This document shows, piece by piece, positions 1 through 9,110 of a stretch of DNA of 64,000 nt. The notes under the pieces were generated by a model that searched no databases, was not told where the DNA came from, and saw only the letters and a list, made by a program, of their open reading frames with translations. Source of the DNA: Deefgea piscis (GTDB taxonomy: Bacteria > Pseudomonadota > Gammaproteobacteria > Burkholderiales > Chitinibacteraceae); NCBI RefSeq assembly GCF_013284055.1, contig NZ_CP054143.1, positions 1,488,001 through 1,552,000 on the forward strand. The letters run 5' to 3'. Both the position numbers and the translations under genes were made by a program. Position 1 is the first letter of the stretch. Each line of letters begins with the position of its first letter.

Positions 1-1
1 T

Positions 2-760
2 ATTGTTTCTGGCGCAGTGTCGGCAGTACAAAACATCACCAAGTGCGTGCGCCGTTGTGGGCTAGAGATTGCTGAAGTGGTGTTGCAGCCATTGGCCTCC
101 AGCTACGCCGTTCTCACAGAAGACGAAAAAGATCTTGGCGTGTGTTTGGTTGACATCGGTGGTGGCACTACCGATATCGCGGTATTTATTGGTGGTTCAA
201 TTCGCCATACCGCAGTGATTCCAATCGCTGGCGATCAAATTACCAATGACGTGGCAATGGCATTGCGTACGCCAACCGGTGAAGCCGAAAACATCAAAAT
301 CCAACATGGTGTGGCATTACGCCATATGACCGATCCGCAAACCATGATCGAAGTGCCTGGCGTGGGTGAGCGCGGTGCGCGGCAAATGAGCCGACATACG
401 CTGGCTGAAGTGATTGAGCCCCGTGTTGAAGAATTGTATAGCTTTGTGCAAGCCGAATTGCGCCGTGTCGGTTTGGAAGATCGATTGTCGAGCGGGATTG
501 TGATTACCGGTGGCGCTTCATTGATGCCGGGTATGACTGATTTGGCTGAAGAAATTTTCCATATGCCGGTGCGCTTAGGTTTGCCGCGTTATGTGGGTGG
601 ATTGGCTGAAGTGGTTAAAAATCCACGCTATTCCACTGCAGTTGGCTTGCTGTTATTGGCGCGCCAACAAATGCAAAAAGCGCCCGGTGCCAGAGGGAAA
701 GAAGGCGGCATGGGTGATGTTTTTAGCAGAATGAAGGCATGGTTTCAAAATAACTTCTGA
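2..760 (+). CDS. ftsA: Cell division protein FtsA (5' end cut by window)
   Basis: Actin-like ATPase that tethers FtsZ to the inner membrane and recruits later division proteins. The reading frame is open to the left edge, so the GTG at 17 is internal and the N-terminal part lies outside the window. Visible are the second ATPase phosphate loop (DIGGGTTDIAVF), the GIVITGGASLMPG adenosine-site motif and a C-terminal amphipathic segment (VFSRMKAWFQNNF) typical of the membrane-targeting helix. It lies 43 bases before ftsZ, the usual end of the division and cell wall cluster. Confidence 0.97.
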   Translation: MVSGAVSAVQNITKCVRRCGLEIAEVVLQPLASSYAVLTEDEKDLGVCLVDIGGGTTDIAVFIGGSIRHTAVIPIAGDQITNDVAMALRTPTGEAENIKIQHGVALRHMTDPQTMIEVPGVGERGARQMSRHTLAEVIEPRVEELYSFVQAELRRVGLEDRLSSGIVITGGASLMPGMTDLAEEIFHMPVRLGLPRYVGGLAEVVKNPRYSTAVGLLLLARQQMQKAPGARGKEGGMGDVFSRMKAWFQNNF

Positions 761-803
761 AATATTCGGGTAAGCAGTAAAATCGGGCAAGAGGAGAGTG
801 AAA

Positions 804-1982
804 ATGGCATTATTAATTGAAGTACCAGAGGTTTCACATCACGTGAATATCAAAGTGATTGGCGTTGGCGGCGCAGGCTGCAATGCAATCAACAATATGA
901 TCGAGCATGCGATGCAGTCGCACGGCGTTGATTTTATTTCCGCCAATACCGATGCTCAGGTTTTGAAGCAATCGCGGGCGGACAATGTGGTTCAGTTGGG
1001 CGCTGAACTCACCAAAGGCTTTGGCGCTGGGTGTGATCCTGATATTGGCCGACAAGCTGCTGAAGAAGATCGCGAGCGCATTGCTGAATTGATTTCTGGC
1101 GCAGATTTATTATTTATCACTGCCGGTATGGGCGGTGGTACCGGCACTGGTGCCGCACCTGTGATCGCACAAGTGGCGCGTGAAAAAGGTATTTTGACTG
1201 TCGGCGTGGTGACTTCACCTGGACAAGATGAAGGCCGTCGCCAAAAAGTGGCACAAGTCGGTATTGATGAATTGTCGCGCTATGTGGATTCTTTGATTGT
1301 GGTTTCTAACCAAAAACTTGAAGAAGTTTTAGGCGATGATGTCACGGTGGATGAAGCTTTCCGTGCGGCTGATGACGTATTACGTAATGCAGTGGGTTCG
1401 ATTGTTGAAATCATTCAATACCCAGGCTTGATTAACGTTGACTTTGCTGACGTTAAAACTGTGATGCGTGAAATGGGTATGGCGATGATGGGTTCGGCAC
1501 ATGCCACAGGTCCAGATCGTGCTATTCGTGCCACCGAAGAAGCCATCCGTTGCCCATTGCTCGACAATATTAGCTTTAAAGGCGCACGTGGCGTGTTGGT
1601 GAATTTCTCGACCGCACCGGGCAAATTGAAAAAATCAGAAACCCGCCAAGCGCTAGAAATTATCGAATCACACGTTGCTGAAGGCGCATTGGTAAAACAC
1701 GGTGTGGTTTACGATGAAGCACTGGGTGAAGACGAAATCCGCGTGACTTTAGTGGCAACTGGTTTGGGTGGCAAAGCGATTAGCACGCCATCACTGACTG
1801 TGGTGAATAACCCAATGCAAAAAACTGGCACCGATAATGCCGCTTACGACGATGCCTATGATACGCCAGCAATTTGGCGCAATAATCGTGGTAGCCGTGC
1901 CGCTGAAGCGCCAGCTCGTCCGGCCGCAATGAGTAATATCGATATGGATATTCCGGCATTTTTACGTCGTCAAGCGGATTAA
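804..1982 (+). CDS. ftsZ: Cell division protein FtsZ
   Basis: Tubulin-like GTPase that polymerises into the Z-ring at midcell. The 392-residue product shows the glycine-rich N-terminal nucleotide site (VIGVGGAGCNA), the tubulin signature GGGTGTGAAP near residues 108-117, the T7 loop NVDFADVK near residue 210, a variable linker and the conserved C-terminal tail DMDIPAFLRRQ that binds FtsA and ZipA. I start at ATG 804 rather than GTG 798 because GAGGAG at 791-796 sits seven bases before the ATG but almost touches the GTG. Length is normal for the family. Confidence 0.98.
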   Translation: MALLIEVPEVSHHVNIKVIGVGGAGCNAINNMIEHAMQSHGVDFISANTDAQVLKQSRADNVVQLGAELTKGFGAGCDPDIGRQAAEEDRERIAELISGADLLFITAGMGGGTGTGAAPVIAQVAREKGILTVGVVTSPGQDEGRRQKVAQVGIDELSRYVDSLIVVSNQKLEEVLGDDVTVDEAFRAADDVLRNAVGSIVEIIQYPGLINVDFADVKTVMREMGMAMMGSAHATGPDRAIRATEEAIRCPLLDNISFKGARGVLVNFSTAPGKLKKSETRQALEIIESHVAEGALVKHGVVYDEALGEDEIRVTLVATGLGGKAISTPSLTVVNNPMQKTGTDNAAYDDAYDTPAIWRNNRGSRAAEAPARPAAMSNIDMDIPAFLRRQAD

Positions 1983-2098
1983 TTGTTTCGCTGGATTAGC
2001 GTAATAAATGAAATCAATCAATGTGATTGGAATGATTTAACCAGTCTTTTGCCTAGGACTGGTAAAATCAAGCAATTGATTGTTTAGGCAGAATGGCC

Positions 2099-3013
2099 AT
2101 GTTTTTACAAAGAACTTTGGATTCGACGATCCATGCGACAGGGGTTGGTTTGCATTCGGGTGAGAAAGTAAAACTCACTTTGCGACCGGCTGCTGCTGAT
2201 ACTGGCATCGTTTTTAAGCGCTCTGATTTACCCGAGTCGGCGCCTTTCAAAGTCGGCCCCGATTTAGTGAACGACACGCGACTCTCCTCAACGCTGGTGC
2301 AAGACGGCGTGCGTGTCGGCACGATTGAGCATTTAATGTCAGCATTTGCTGGGCTCGGTATCGACAATGTGATTGTCGAAGTCGATGCGCCAGAAATGCC
2401 GATTATGGATGGTTCTGCTGCGCCTTTTATTTATTTGATTCAAACGGCTGGGGTGCGCGAATTAGATGCCCCCAAGCAGTTTGTCAAAGTCATCAAACCG
2501 ATCGAAGTGCATGATGGTGATAAATGGGTCAAGTTTGAGCCGCATAACGGCTACAAAGTGTCCCTCACGATCGATTTCAAGCATCCCGCCTTTAAAAAAT
2601 CTGCGCAAACGATCACGTTGGATTTTGCTGATTCAAATTACATCAGTGAAATTGCCCGCGCGCGCACCTTTGGTTTTATTCATGAAGTTGAATATTTACG
2701 CATGAACGGCTTGGCCCGCGGCGGCAATATGGATAATGCCGTGGTGATCGATGAGTTTCGCGTGCTGAATGAAGGTGGTTTGCGGTTTGAAGATGAATTC
2801 GTTCGCCATAAAGTCCTCGATGCGATTGGCGACTTATATATCTTAGGCCACCCTTTGATTGCGGCTTTTTCTGGCTATAAATCGGGGCACGCCATGAATA
2901 ATAAATTGCTGCGTGAGCTACTTTCAGATCCAAGTAATTATGAAATGGTGAGTTTTGATCGGCTTAAAGATGTGCCATCGTCGTTTCATGACCTCCCTCC
3001 GCTTGGGATTTAA
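2099..3013 (+). CDS. lpxC: UDP-3-O-acyl-N-acetylglucosamine deacetylase LpxC
   Basis: Zinc hydrolase that carries out the committed step of lipid A synthesis in the cytoplasm. The about 304-residue protein has the family start (M-x-L-QRTL), the Zn-site regions [11 protein letters not shown] and the C-terminal HKVLDAIGD pair of ligands, and the late ILGHPL histidine. ATG 2093 is also possible and adds two residues; 2099 matches the usual N-terminus better. It follows ftsZ after 116 bases, the standard place in Beta- and Gammaproteobacteria, coupling outer membrane synthesis with division. Confidence 0.97.
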   Translation: MFLQRTLDSTIHATGVGLHSGEKVKLTLRPAAADTGIVFKRSDLPESAPFKVGPDLVNDTRLSSTLVQDGVRVGTIEHLMSAFAGLGIDNVIVEVDAPEMPIMDGSAAPFIYLIQTAGVRELDAPKQFVKVIKPIEVHDGDKWVKFEPHNGYKVSLTIDFKHPAFKKSAQTITLDFADSNYISEIARARTFGFIHEVEYLRMNGLARGGNMDNAVVIDEFRVLNEGGLRFEDEFVRHKVLDAIGDLYILGHPLIAAFSGYKSGHAMNNKLLRELLSDPSNYEMVSFDRLKDVPSSFHDLPPLGI

Positions 3014-3059
3014 TCCCCCTTTGATTGACGCGTGTTTTATTGCAAGGACATGATGGTTT

Positions 3060-3782
3060 ATGCCGCGCTTTTATATTGATTTGCCACTTTCAATTGGGCA
3101 AAGTTTTGACTTACCCGAGTCGGTGGCGCGGCATGTGCAAGTATTGCGTTTGCAGCCTAGCGAAGAAATTATTTTATTTAATGGCCAAGGTGGTGAATTT
3201 ACTGCGCAAATTGCGGCCATGGGTAAAAAAACCGTTAGTGTCGATGTGTTGTCTTTTGCCGATGTAGATCGTGAATCACCGTTGAAAATCACCCTAGTGC
3301 AGGCGATTTCGGCGGCTGATCGCATGGATTACACGGTGCAAAAAGCCGCCGAGCTCGGCGTTGCGGTGTTGCAGCCGGTGATTTCGCAATATTGCCAGCA
3401 GCGCTATTCAGGCGAGCGCGCCGAAAAACGACTGGCGCATTGGCAAGCGATTGCTGCCAGTGCCGCTGAGCAATGTGGCCGAACGCGCTTATTAGAAATT
3501 CGGCCCATCCTCACGTTGGCGCAATTTTTAGCTCAGCCAAATGCTGGCGAATTAAAATTATTGCTGTGCCCAACCGGCGCAGTGGCCTGGGCTAGTTTGC
3601 CCGAGAAAGTTGCGAGCGTTTGTGTACTGATCGGCCCTGAGGGCGGGTATTCGTCTGAAGAAGATGATTTAGCAATTGCTGCGGGCTATACCTCTGTATT
3701 ATTGGGGCCGAGGATTTTACGCACCGAAAGTGTTGCGCCGGTGATTGCGGGCTTATTGCAATCGCGTTATGGGGATTTTTAA
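3060..3782 (+). CDS. rsmE: 16S rRNA (uracil-1498-N3)-methyltransferase RsmE
   Basis: SAM-dependent SPOUT-class methyltransferase acting on U1498 of 16S rRNA in the 30S subunit. The 240-residue protein shows the N-terminal PUA-like RNA-binding part (MPRFYIDLP, HVQVLRLQ) and the C-terminal knotted domain with IGPEGGYSSEE and LGPRILRTESV, the signature SAM-binding loops of the family. It lies 46 bases after lpxC on the same strand and is followed by a strong terminator, so lpxC-rsmE may form the end of a transcription unit. Confidence 0.95.
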   Translation: MPRFYIDLPLSIGQSFDLPESVARHVQVLRLQPSEEIILFNGQGGEFTAQIAAMGKKTVSVDVLSFADVDRESPLKITLVQAISAADRMDYTVQKAAELGVAVLQPVISQYCQQRYSGERAEKRLAHWQAIAASAAEQCGRTRLLEIRPILTLAQFLAQPNAGELKLLLCPTGAVAWASLPEKVASVCVLIGPEGGYSSEEDDLAIAAGYTSVLLGPRILRTESVAPVIAGLLQSRYGDF

Positions 3783-3833
3783 AGCGCGTCTTGCAGTTTA
3801 AATTGCCCCGACAGCGATGAATACCAGATGATG

Positions 3834-3862
3834 AGCCTACGCCTGCGTAGGCTTTTTATTTT
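3834..3862 (+). terminator. Rho-independent terminator after rsmE
   Basis: Perfect 9-bp inverted repeat AGCCTACGC / GCGTAGGCT at 3834-3842 and 3845-3853, followed by TTTTATTTT. It closes the lpxC-rsmE unit and separates it from msbA. Confidence 0.88.
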
Positions 3863-3915
3863 GCGGTAAATGATGTGAATGTTGCGCTGCTGTCCTGAGC
3901 GAGACGTGACTCCGT

Positions 3916-3921
3916 TATAAT
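3916..3921 (+). promoter_or_regulatory. Possible -10 box of the msbA promoter
   Basis: Perfect TATAAT 32 bases before the msbA start, just after the rsmE terminator, so msbA needs a promoter here. No good -35 box is visible at 17 bases upstream, which makes this a candidate only. Confidence 0.4.
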
Positions 3922-3952
3922 CTGACTTTATTGCTTTTTTTCTACTGAGCTC

Positions 3953-5707
3953 ATGAATAGCAAACAGCTGTATTTCCGAATTCTTGCCTACTTTGGCCCG
4001 TACCGTGGCATCGTCGTGATGTCGATTTTGGCCATGGTGGTGGCTGGCGGTGTCGATGCCGCGATGGTCAAAATGCTCGGCGTGATTATTGATAGCTTTA
4101 AGCAAAATCAGGCGGCAGCACAGGCCGCATGGTTGATGCCATTGGCTTTGTTTGGCTTAGGCTTGGTGCGTTTGATTTCTAGCTTTGGCTACGAATATGG
4201 CAGTGCTTGGTTGTCGTCACGCGTGATGCATAATTTACGCCAGCAAGTGTTTGAGCGGATGATGGCCATGCCGATTCGCTTTTTTGATCAATCGTCAGTC
4301 GGTGTTTTATTGTCGCGGGTGACGTTTGATATTAACCAGATTATGGATGCGGGCTTGAATGTGCTCACCGTGTTGGTCAAAGACTCGGTGATGGCGATTG
4401 CTTTGCTTGGCATTATGCTGTGGACCGATTGGCAGCTGACTTTGTTTTGCTTGATTATGCTGCCCGGTGCGGCAGTATCGATTCGGATTGTGAGTAAACG
4501 CCAGCGAAGATTATCGCAACAAACGCAAGACACCATGGGCGAAATGAGCCAGATCTTGGATGAGAGCTTGGGTGGACAGCGAATTATTAAGATTTTTGGT
4601 GGAGCGAGCTATGAAGCGAAACGTTTTGGTGCCGCCAATCAAAATGTGCGGCGTTTAACCGTAAAGCGCGCAGCCACCGCGAGTTTGAACTCTGGCTTTA
4701 CGGTGTTTTTAATTGCGGTAACGATTGCGGCGATTATTTATTTTGCTGGTTTACGCGCAGCCGATGGCGCGATGACCGCAGGCTCATTTGTGACGTTTAT
4801 GAGTTCCATGATGCTGTTACAGCAGCCAATTAAAAATCTATCTAAGCTCAGCGATTCATTGCATCGCGGTTTGGCCGCCGCAGACTCGGTGTTTGGTATT
4901 TTGGATCAGCCATTAGAGCCAGATCACGGCACATTGGCGCCGCAGCGCGTGAAAGGACATATCACGATTAGCCAGCTGGAGTTTGCCTATCAAGTGGATG
5001 GCGTGAAAGCGTTAGCAGGTATTGATTTAGACATCAAACCGGGTGAAAGCGTGGCTTTGGTCGGCCAGTCAGGCAGTGGCAAAACCACCTTGGCCAATTT
5101 GATTCCGCGATTTTATGAGCCTAGCGCCGGTGAAATTCGTCTTGATGGCGAGTTGCTGGCGGATTATCGTTTGGCCAATTTACGTTCACAAATCGCTTTA
5201 GTGTCGCAAGATATGGTGTTATTTAATGACAGCGTTGCCGCCAATATTGCGTATGGTGTGGATGAAATCGATATGGCGCGGGTGCGGGCGGCGGCCGATG
5301 CGGCATTTGCTACTGAATTTATTGAACAAATGCCACAAGGCTTTGCGGAAATGCTCGGTGAAAATGGTGTGCGTTTATCGGGCGGCCAGCGACAACGCTT
5401 AGCGATTGCAAGGGCGATTTATAAAGACGCACCGATCTTGATTTTGGATGAAGCAACCAGTGCGCTTGATACCGAGTCAGAACGTAAAGTGCAAGAAGCA
5501 CTAGAAAACCTGATGGTGGGGCGTACTACCTTGGTAATTGCGCATCGCTTATCCACCATTGAAAAAGCTGACCGCATTGTGGTGATGCAGCAAGGCAAAA
5601 TCATTGAAAGCGGTACGCATCAAGAGCTCATTGAGCGTGATGGCGTGTATACGCAAATGCATGCGGTACAGTTTTCACTTGCGGAAAACACCGTGGCGAC
5701 GCGCTAA
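3953..5707 (+). CDS. msbA: Lipid A export ABC transporter MsbA
   Basis: Homodimeric flippase moving the lipid A core across the inner membrane. The 584-residue protein has an N-terminal six-helix transmembrane domain (about residues 1-310) with family text such as MPIRFFDQSSVGVLLSR, then a nucleotide-binding domain with Walker A GQSGSGKTT near 370, the signature LSGGQRQR near 476, Walker B ILILDEATSALD near 495 and a final switch histidine (IAHRLST). Glycosyltransferase and O-antigen ligase genes nearby support an LPS role. It ends at a convergent hairpin. Confidence 0.94.
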   Translation: MNSKQLYFRILAYFGPYRGIVVMSILAMVVAGGVDAAMVKMLGVIIDSFKQNQAAAQAAWLMPLALFGLGLVRLISSFGYEYGSAWLSSRVMHNLRQQVFERMMAMPIRFFDQSSVGVLLSRVTFDINQIMDAGLNVLTVLVKDSVMAIALLGIMLWTDWQLTLFCLIMLPGAAVSIRIVSKRQRRLSQQTQDTMGEMSQILDESLGGQRIIKIFGGASYEAKRFGAANQNVRRLTVKRAATASLNSGFTVFLIAVTIAAIIYFAGLRAADGAMTAGSFVTFMSSMMLLQQPIKNLSKLSDSLHRGLAAADSVFGILDQPLEPDHGTLAPQRVKGHITISQLEFAYQVDGVKALAGIDLDIKPGESVALVGQSGSGKTTLANLIPRFYEPSAGEIRLDGELLADYRLANLRSQIALVSQDMVLFNDSVAANIAYGVDEIDMARVRAAADAAFATEFIEQMPQGFAEMLGENGVRLSGGQRQRLAIARAIYKDAPILILDEATSALDTESERKVQEALENLMVGRTTLVIAHRLSTIEKADRIVVMQQGKIIESGTHQELIERDGVYTQMHAVQFSLAENTVATR

Positions 5708-5712
5708 TACGC

Positions 5713-5737
5713 ATCAGCACGGCATTGCCGTGCTGAT
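5713..5737. terminator. Convergent hairpin between msbA and the GT2 gene
   Basis: Perfect 11-bp stem ATCAGCACGGC / GCCGTGCTGAT with a 3-base loop, sitting in the 33 bases between two converging genes. The plus-side tail is only moderately T-rich (TGTTTATT) and there is no minus-side T run, so termination is likely but not certain. Confidence 0.65.
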
Positions 5738-5740
5738 TGT

Positions 5741-6568
5741 TTATTGAGTCAGTGACTTTAAGCCAATTTTGGCTTCAATATGCGTGCTTTTGAGTGTTTC
5801 TTCGAGTTTTTTCCAGTTTTCTGCTTGTTTAGAGCGATCGTTTTCACGGTGCCAAAGATGCAGCACCGGCACAGCAAAACGGCCGTCTTTGATGCCGACG
5901 CCCAGGCGCAGCAAGCGGATTGCAAAATCCGAATCTTCATGCCCCCAGCCAGAAAAGCTTTCGTCAAAGCCATTGATGGCGATGAAATCGGCTCTCCAAA
6001 CGCCTAAATTACAACTTTTCACCACTTCCCAACGAGTTCGCCGTTTTTTGCGTGCATCAGCGATTTTTAAGCGTAGGCAAGGCCAAGCTCGATTGGTTTT
6101 GCCGGATAATTTGGCGGTAAACCATTGCCAGATTGACCAGTCCATGATGTTGATGGCGTCTGGTTGCTCGAGTAAGGTTGCGGTGAATGCTTCCGAGAGC
6201 AGGATTCGATTGCCCGCCACATACCAGGCGGTTTCTGCCAATATGGCATGTTGTTGCAAAAAATCGGGCATCGGCACGCAATCGCCATCGAGAAACACCA
6301 GATAATCCCCTTTGGATTGGGCTGCTGCTCGATTACGAATTGCGCCAGCGCGAAAGCCAAGATCTTCGTGCCATACATGGTGCAATGCACATGGAAAGTG
6401 GCTTTGCCATGATTGGATTAATGCAAAAGTATCATTTTTAGAGCCATCATCGGCAATAAGCACTTCCCATTCGATAGGGCTGGTTGTTTTTTGTCGGGCT
6501 AATCCAGCGAGGACTAAATTGAGTGCTTTAGGCCGATTGTAGGTGGTGACAATGATAGAAATTTTCAT
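5741..6568 (-). CDS. Family 2 glycosyltransferase with galactosyltransferase-like C-terminal region
   Basis: Cytoplasmic nucleotide-sugar transferase of the GT-A fold. The 275-residue protein begins with the GT2 motif SIIVTTYNRP, has the metal-binding DGD at residues 94-96, and a later GWGHED motif at 207-212, the feature of the C-terminal domain shared with galactosyltransferases (Glyco_transf_7C). It overlaps the start of the next glycosyltransferase gene (upstream on this strand) by 4 bases (ATGA), so the two are translated together. Sugar and acceptor cannot be read from sequence; the context suggests LPS core or capsule. Confidence 0.82.
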   Translation of the reverse strand: MKISIIVTTYNRPKALNLVLAGLARQKTTSPIEWEVLIADDGSKNDTFALIQSWQSHFPCALHHVWHEDLGFRAGAIRNRAAAQSKGDYLVFLDGDCVPMPDFLQQHAILAETAWYVAGNRILLSEAFTATLLEQPDAINIMDWSIWQWFTAKLSGKTNRAWPCLRLKIADARKKRRTRWEVVKSCNLGVWRADFIAINGFDESFSGWGHEDSDFAIRLLRLGVGIKDGRFAVPVLHLWHRENDRSKQAENWKKLEETLKSTHIEAKIGLKSLTQ

Positions 6569-7314
6569 TTTTTTTCTTGCAGATACATCAGTTTGAGTTG
6601 GCGATAGTACGCGCCTTCGGCATTAGATACCGCCAAAATAAAGCCTTCTCGCCCATCTAAAAAGCCGCGTTGTAAAACGTAAGTACGAATAAACGTCCAC
6701 CAGCCTTTATAAATTGCTTTACCTAAGCTCGAGCGTTCGCCGCGCTGCAAACGTTGCTCTGCGCCAGCACTGGAGTAGCGATTCACTTTATCGAGTACGT
6801 CATCTAAGCGATCAAATGAGTAATGTAAAAGCTGGCCAGCTAATAGCGGCGCTTGGCCTGAAAAATTGAGTTTTTCATGCACTAAAGATTCGGAATAAGC
6901 CGCGTGCCCACGTTGGAATAAGCGTGGCAAATGATCGGGTTTCCAGCCGGAATGATTAATCCAGCGGCCGCAGTAATTGGATAGGCGACTGATTTGATAC
7001 ACGCTGGCCGTCGGTGCTTTGATCGCGGCTTGAATGCTTTGCATCAGCTCGGCATCGAGAACTTCATCGGCATCCAGCGCTAAAATCCAATCGGTATCGA
7101 GTAGGGCGATTGCGCGATTTTTTTGGATGCCAAAGCCGGGCCAATCGGTGGTTTGCTCAATATGAGCGCCGTAAGCTTGTGCAATGCTTAAAGTTTGATC
7201 GGTACTACCCGAATCTAAAACAACGATTTTATCGCACCAAGTGACAGCATTAAGACAGTCTGCAAGATGAGCTTGGGCATTTTTAGTAATGATGGCAACG
7301 CCAATAGTCGGCAT
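6565..7314 (-). CDS. WaaE/LgtF-type LPS core glucosyltransferase (GT2)
   Basis: Likely adds a glucose to an inner-core heptose of LPS, as in the WaaE/KdtX/LgtF group of family 2 transferases; this is assignment by family, not proof of the substrate. The 249-residue protein has DSGSTD at 34-39, WPGFGIQKN near 58-66 and the DADE metal site at 81-84, an order characteristic of this subgroup. First gene of a two-gene unit with the next GT2, lying beside msbA and a WaaL-like ligase. Confidence 0.82.
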   Translation of the reverse strand: MPTIGVAIITKNAQAHLADCLNAVTWCDKIVVLDSGSTDQTLSIAQAYGAHIEQTTDWPGFGIQKNRAIALLDTDWILALDADEVLDAELMQSIQAAIKAPTASVYQISRLSNYCGRWINHSGWKPDHLPRLFQRGHAAYSESLVHEKLNFSGQAPLLAGQLLHYSFDRLDDVLDKVNRYSSAGAEQRLQRGERSSLGKAIYKGWWTFIRTYVLQRGFLDGREGFILAVSNAEGAYYRQLKLMYLQEKK

Positions 7315-7343
7315 GGGTTTCGTTTTTACTTGAGTCAGGCTGC

Positions 7344-7349
7344 TATAAT
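7344..7349 (+). promoter_or_regulatory. Extended -10 promoter element in the waaE-waaL gap
   Basis: TGCTATAAT at 7341-7349 is a perfect extended -10 (TGN-TATAAT) on the plus strand, followed by a GC-rich discriminator. There is no clear -35. It would start a transcript about 545 bases before the O-antigen ligase gene and read through the 272-bp repeat. Confidence 0.45.
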
Positions 7350-7545
7350 CGCTCTTCTCGCGGCGTCAGGCAAGTCGGCTTGGCGCTTGGGGCAAAGTGT
7401 TGGCCGTAAGTTAGCGACTTGACCGATTGCTCCGAGTGATGGAGTTTCGTGATTTTGGCTTTTTTTGCGCCGTTCTCGATTGCTAGCGGATTGAGAGTGG
7501 ATGAATCTTTGCCGAGAGAACAAAATGAGCAAATCAATTGCGACT

Positions 7546-7817
7546 CTAGGGCCTGTTGACGTTTGGTTTCCCGCCGCGCTGGAGTACTTTTCGCGGCGAA
7601 TCAAGGCGTAGTAAGCGATACATAGTCATTCTATGTGAGCTTGCTACAACACAGAGTCGCCGCGAAAAGCGCCCAGCCCTTCGGGTTTGGCGGCTTTTAG
7701 CCTGATGCTGCGTTACGAAACGCTGGCGTAGAGTGACTACGCTGCACGCTTCGTGCCTTGCCTCAGGCTAAAAGCCGCACAAACGCGGCTGGTAAACCAA
7801 GCGTCAACAGACCCTAG
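7546..7817 (+). repeat. MITE-like repeat family 1, full copy A
   Basis: About 272 bp ending in inverted repeats (CTAGGGCCTGTTGACGTTTG at the left, the complement of CTAGGGTCTGTTGACGCTTG at the right). Inside are two large hairpins, one with TTTTCGCGGCGA / TCGCCGCGAAAA arms and one with GGCTTTTAGCCTGA / TCAGGCTAAAAGCC arms. It carries no gene. A closely similar copy lies at 61454-61726 in the opposite orientation. Confidence 0.88.
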
Positions 7818-7901
7818 CATCTCGCGATCTAATCGTCGTGAATTCAAGTTCATCTTTGGCTTTGAGCTAAGGAGAAAACATTTTATCAAGGTCATTTAGC
7901 A

Positions 7902-9110
7902 ATGTTGTGGACGAATCAAAAAGCAGTATTGGTGGTGTTATTGTTCTCGGCTTTGCTCGGGTTTGCGCTGCCAAGCAGCACTGCGCTGACCAATATCATG
8001 GTGCCGTTGTGTGGTCTGTTGGGCTTATATTGGGCGCGTGGCCAAATTGTTGATTTCTTTCGCAGCAACCCATTCGCCTTATTGCCCTTACTGTTGTGGT
8101 TGGCATTGGGGCTAGGTGCGGTGTTTTCTCCGGCGCCAGAAGCGTGGGCTTATTTTGCTAAATATAAAAAACTGCTGTTTATTCCCTTGCTGGCGCTGTT
8201 TTTTCTAAAAGGGCCAGAGAAAACCATCCAGTATGCGATTGCTGGTTTTTTAGTCGGCAATTTAGGGATTTTATTGCTATCAAGCTTGGTCTGGTTTACA
8301 GGCCAGCCGACATGGTTTGGCACGACGTTTGTCGCCGCATCGGCGATTTCTAAAAATGCCATCGCGCAAACCTTCTTAATGGCTTTTGCTGGCGTAGTGT
8401 GGTTCGCCATCGGGATTCGCTATCGGCAATGGGCGGGGTTTTTGCTGGCCGCAGCTAGTTTTGCTGGCGTGTATTTAATGTCGCCGCAGCGCACCGGGCA
8501 TTTGGCTGGTTTAGTGTTGCTGATGACTTTGGGCTGGATGTTTTTGCAGCATCGCTGGCGGTATGGGTTTGTGGCGCTATTGAGCCTTGGCGTGCTGGTG
8601 ATTGCGCTTACCAACAATCCTGTGCAACAACGGGCAAAATTGGGCGTAACCGAAGTCATCGCTTGCCAAGCGGCGCTCAATACACCACAGCAAGATCAGG
8701 CGTGTTTAACGTCAATGGGCATACGGAGTGTTTTTTATCTCACGGCGCTCAAGCAAATTGCTGAATATCCTCTGTTGGGTAAGGGCACTGGGGCGATTAA
8801 GACGCAAATTGGCCCGCTGGAGATGAGTAATCCGCACAATGAATATTTGCTACAAGGCATGCAACTGGGATTGCTTGGCGTGGCTTTGTATCTGGCTTTA
8901 CTGGCGAGTGCACTCAAAATGGCGCTGGGTCTGCCTCGCGTTTGGGCTGCCGTTGCGGTGGGTGTGACGCTGTCGTACGCAGTGTGTAGTTTGTTTAATT
9001 CTTTACTGATGGATATTTCCGAAGGAAATACTTTTTCGGTGTTTTTTGCGCTATTGCTGGCCGCGTCAGCATTCATCGCCAAGTCAAAAAAGGAGTTGGA
9101 TCGTGTCTGA
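7902..9110 (+). CDS. O-antigen ligase-like polytopic membrane protein (WaaL/Wzy_C family)
   Basis: Predicted inner-membrane enzyme that joins undecaprenyl-linked glycan to lipid A core on the periplasmic face. The 402-residue protein is almost wholly hydrophobic with about ten to twelve membrane segments and one larger periplasmic loop (about residues 235-315) holding the NPHNEYLL motif, whose histidine near 313 matches the catalytic region of the Wzy_C family. Its last 8 bases overlap the metX start. The neighbouring waaE-like and msbA genes support an LPS role. A protein O-oligosaccharyltransferase of the same fold cannot be excluded. Confidence 0.78.
   Translation: MLWTNQKAVLVVLLFSALLGFALPSSTALTNIMVPLCGLLGLYWARGQIVDFFRSNPFALLPLLLWLALGLGAVFSPAPEAWAYFAKYKKLLFIPLLALFFLKGPEKTIQYAIAGFLVGNLGILLLSSLVWFTGQPTWFGTTFVAASAISKNAIAQTFLMAFAGVVWFAIGIRYRQWAGFLLAAASFAGVYLMSPQRTGHLAGLVLLMTLGWMFLQHRWRYGFVALLSLGVLVIALTNNPVQQRAKLGVTEVIACQAALNTPQQDQACLTSMGIRSVFYLTALKQIAEYPLLGKGTGAIKTQIGPLEMSNPHNEYLLQGMQLGLLGVALYLALLASALKMALGLPRVWAAVAVGVTLSYAVCSLFNSLLMDISEGNTFSVFFALLLAASAFIAKSKKELDRV

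Larger units (their letters stand above)
7315..7901. other. Long intergenic stretch between waaE-like and waaL-like genes
   Basis: These 587 bases hold a promoter-like site (7344-7349), about 190 bases of unassigned sequence, and a complete 272-bp MITE-like repeat (7546-7817). A plus-strand reading frame starting at ATG 7501 or 7525 runs into the repeat and ends there; with so few own codons it may be a broken gene or chance. Minus-strand frames across the region look like shadows. A good ribosome-binding sequence, AAGGAGAAA, lies at about 7870, too far from the waaL-like start to serve it. Confidence 0.6.

Noticed and set aside
2041-2062. CCAGTC / GACTGG hairpin between ftsZ and lpxC as a terminator
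   Set aside because: Only six base pairs, a 10-base loop and no T run; too weak to call.
7335-7604. Minus-strand frames of 64 and 89 residues before waaE
   Set aside because: No family pattern, no ribosome-binding site, and they run into the repeat; a plus-strand promoter crosses them.
9046-9102. Longer metX start at 9046
   Set aside because: It would lie deep in the waaL-like gene; GTG 9103 has a well-placed AAAGGAG.
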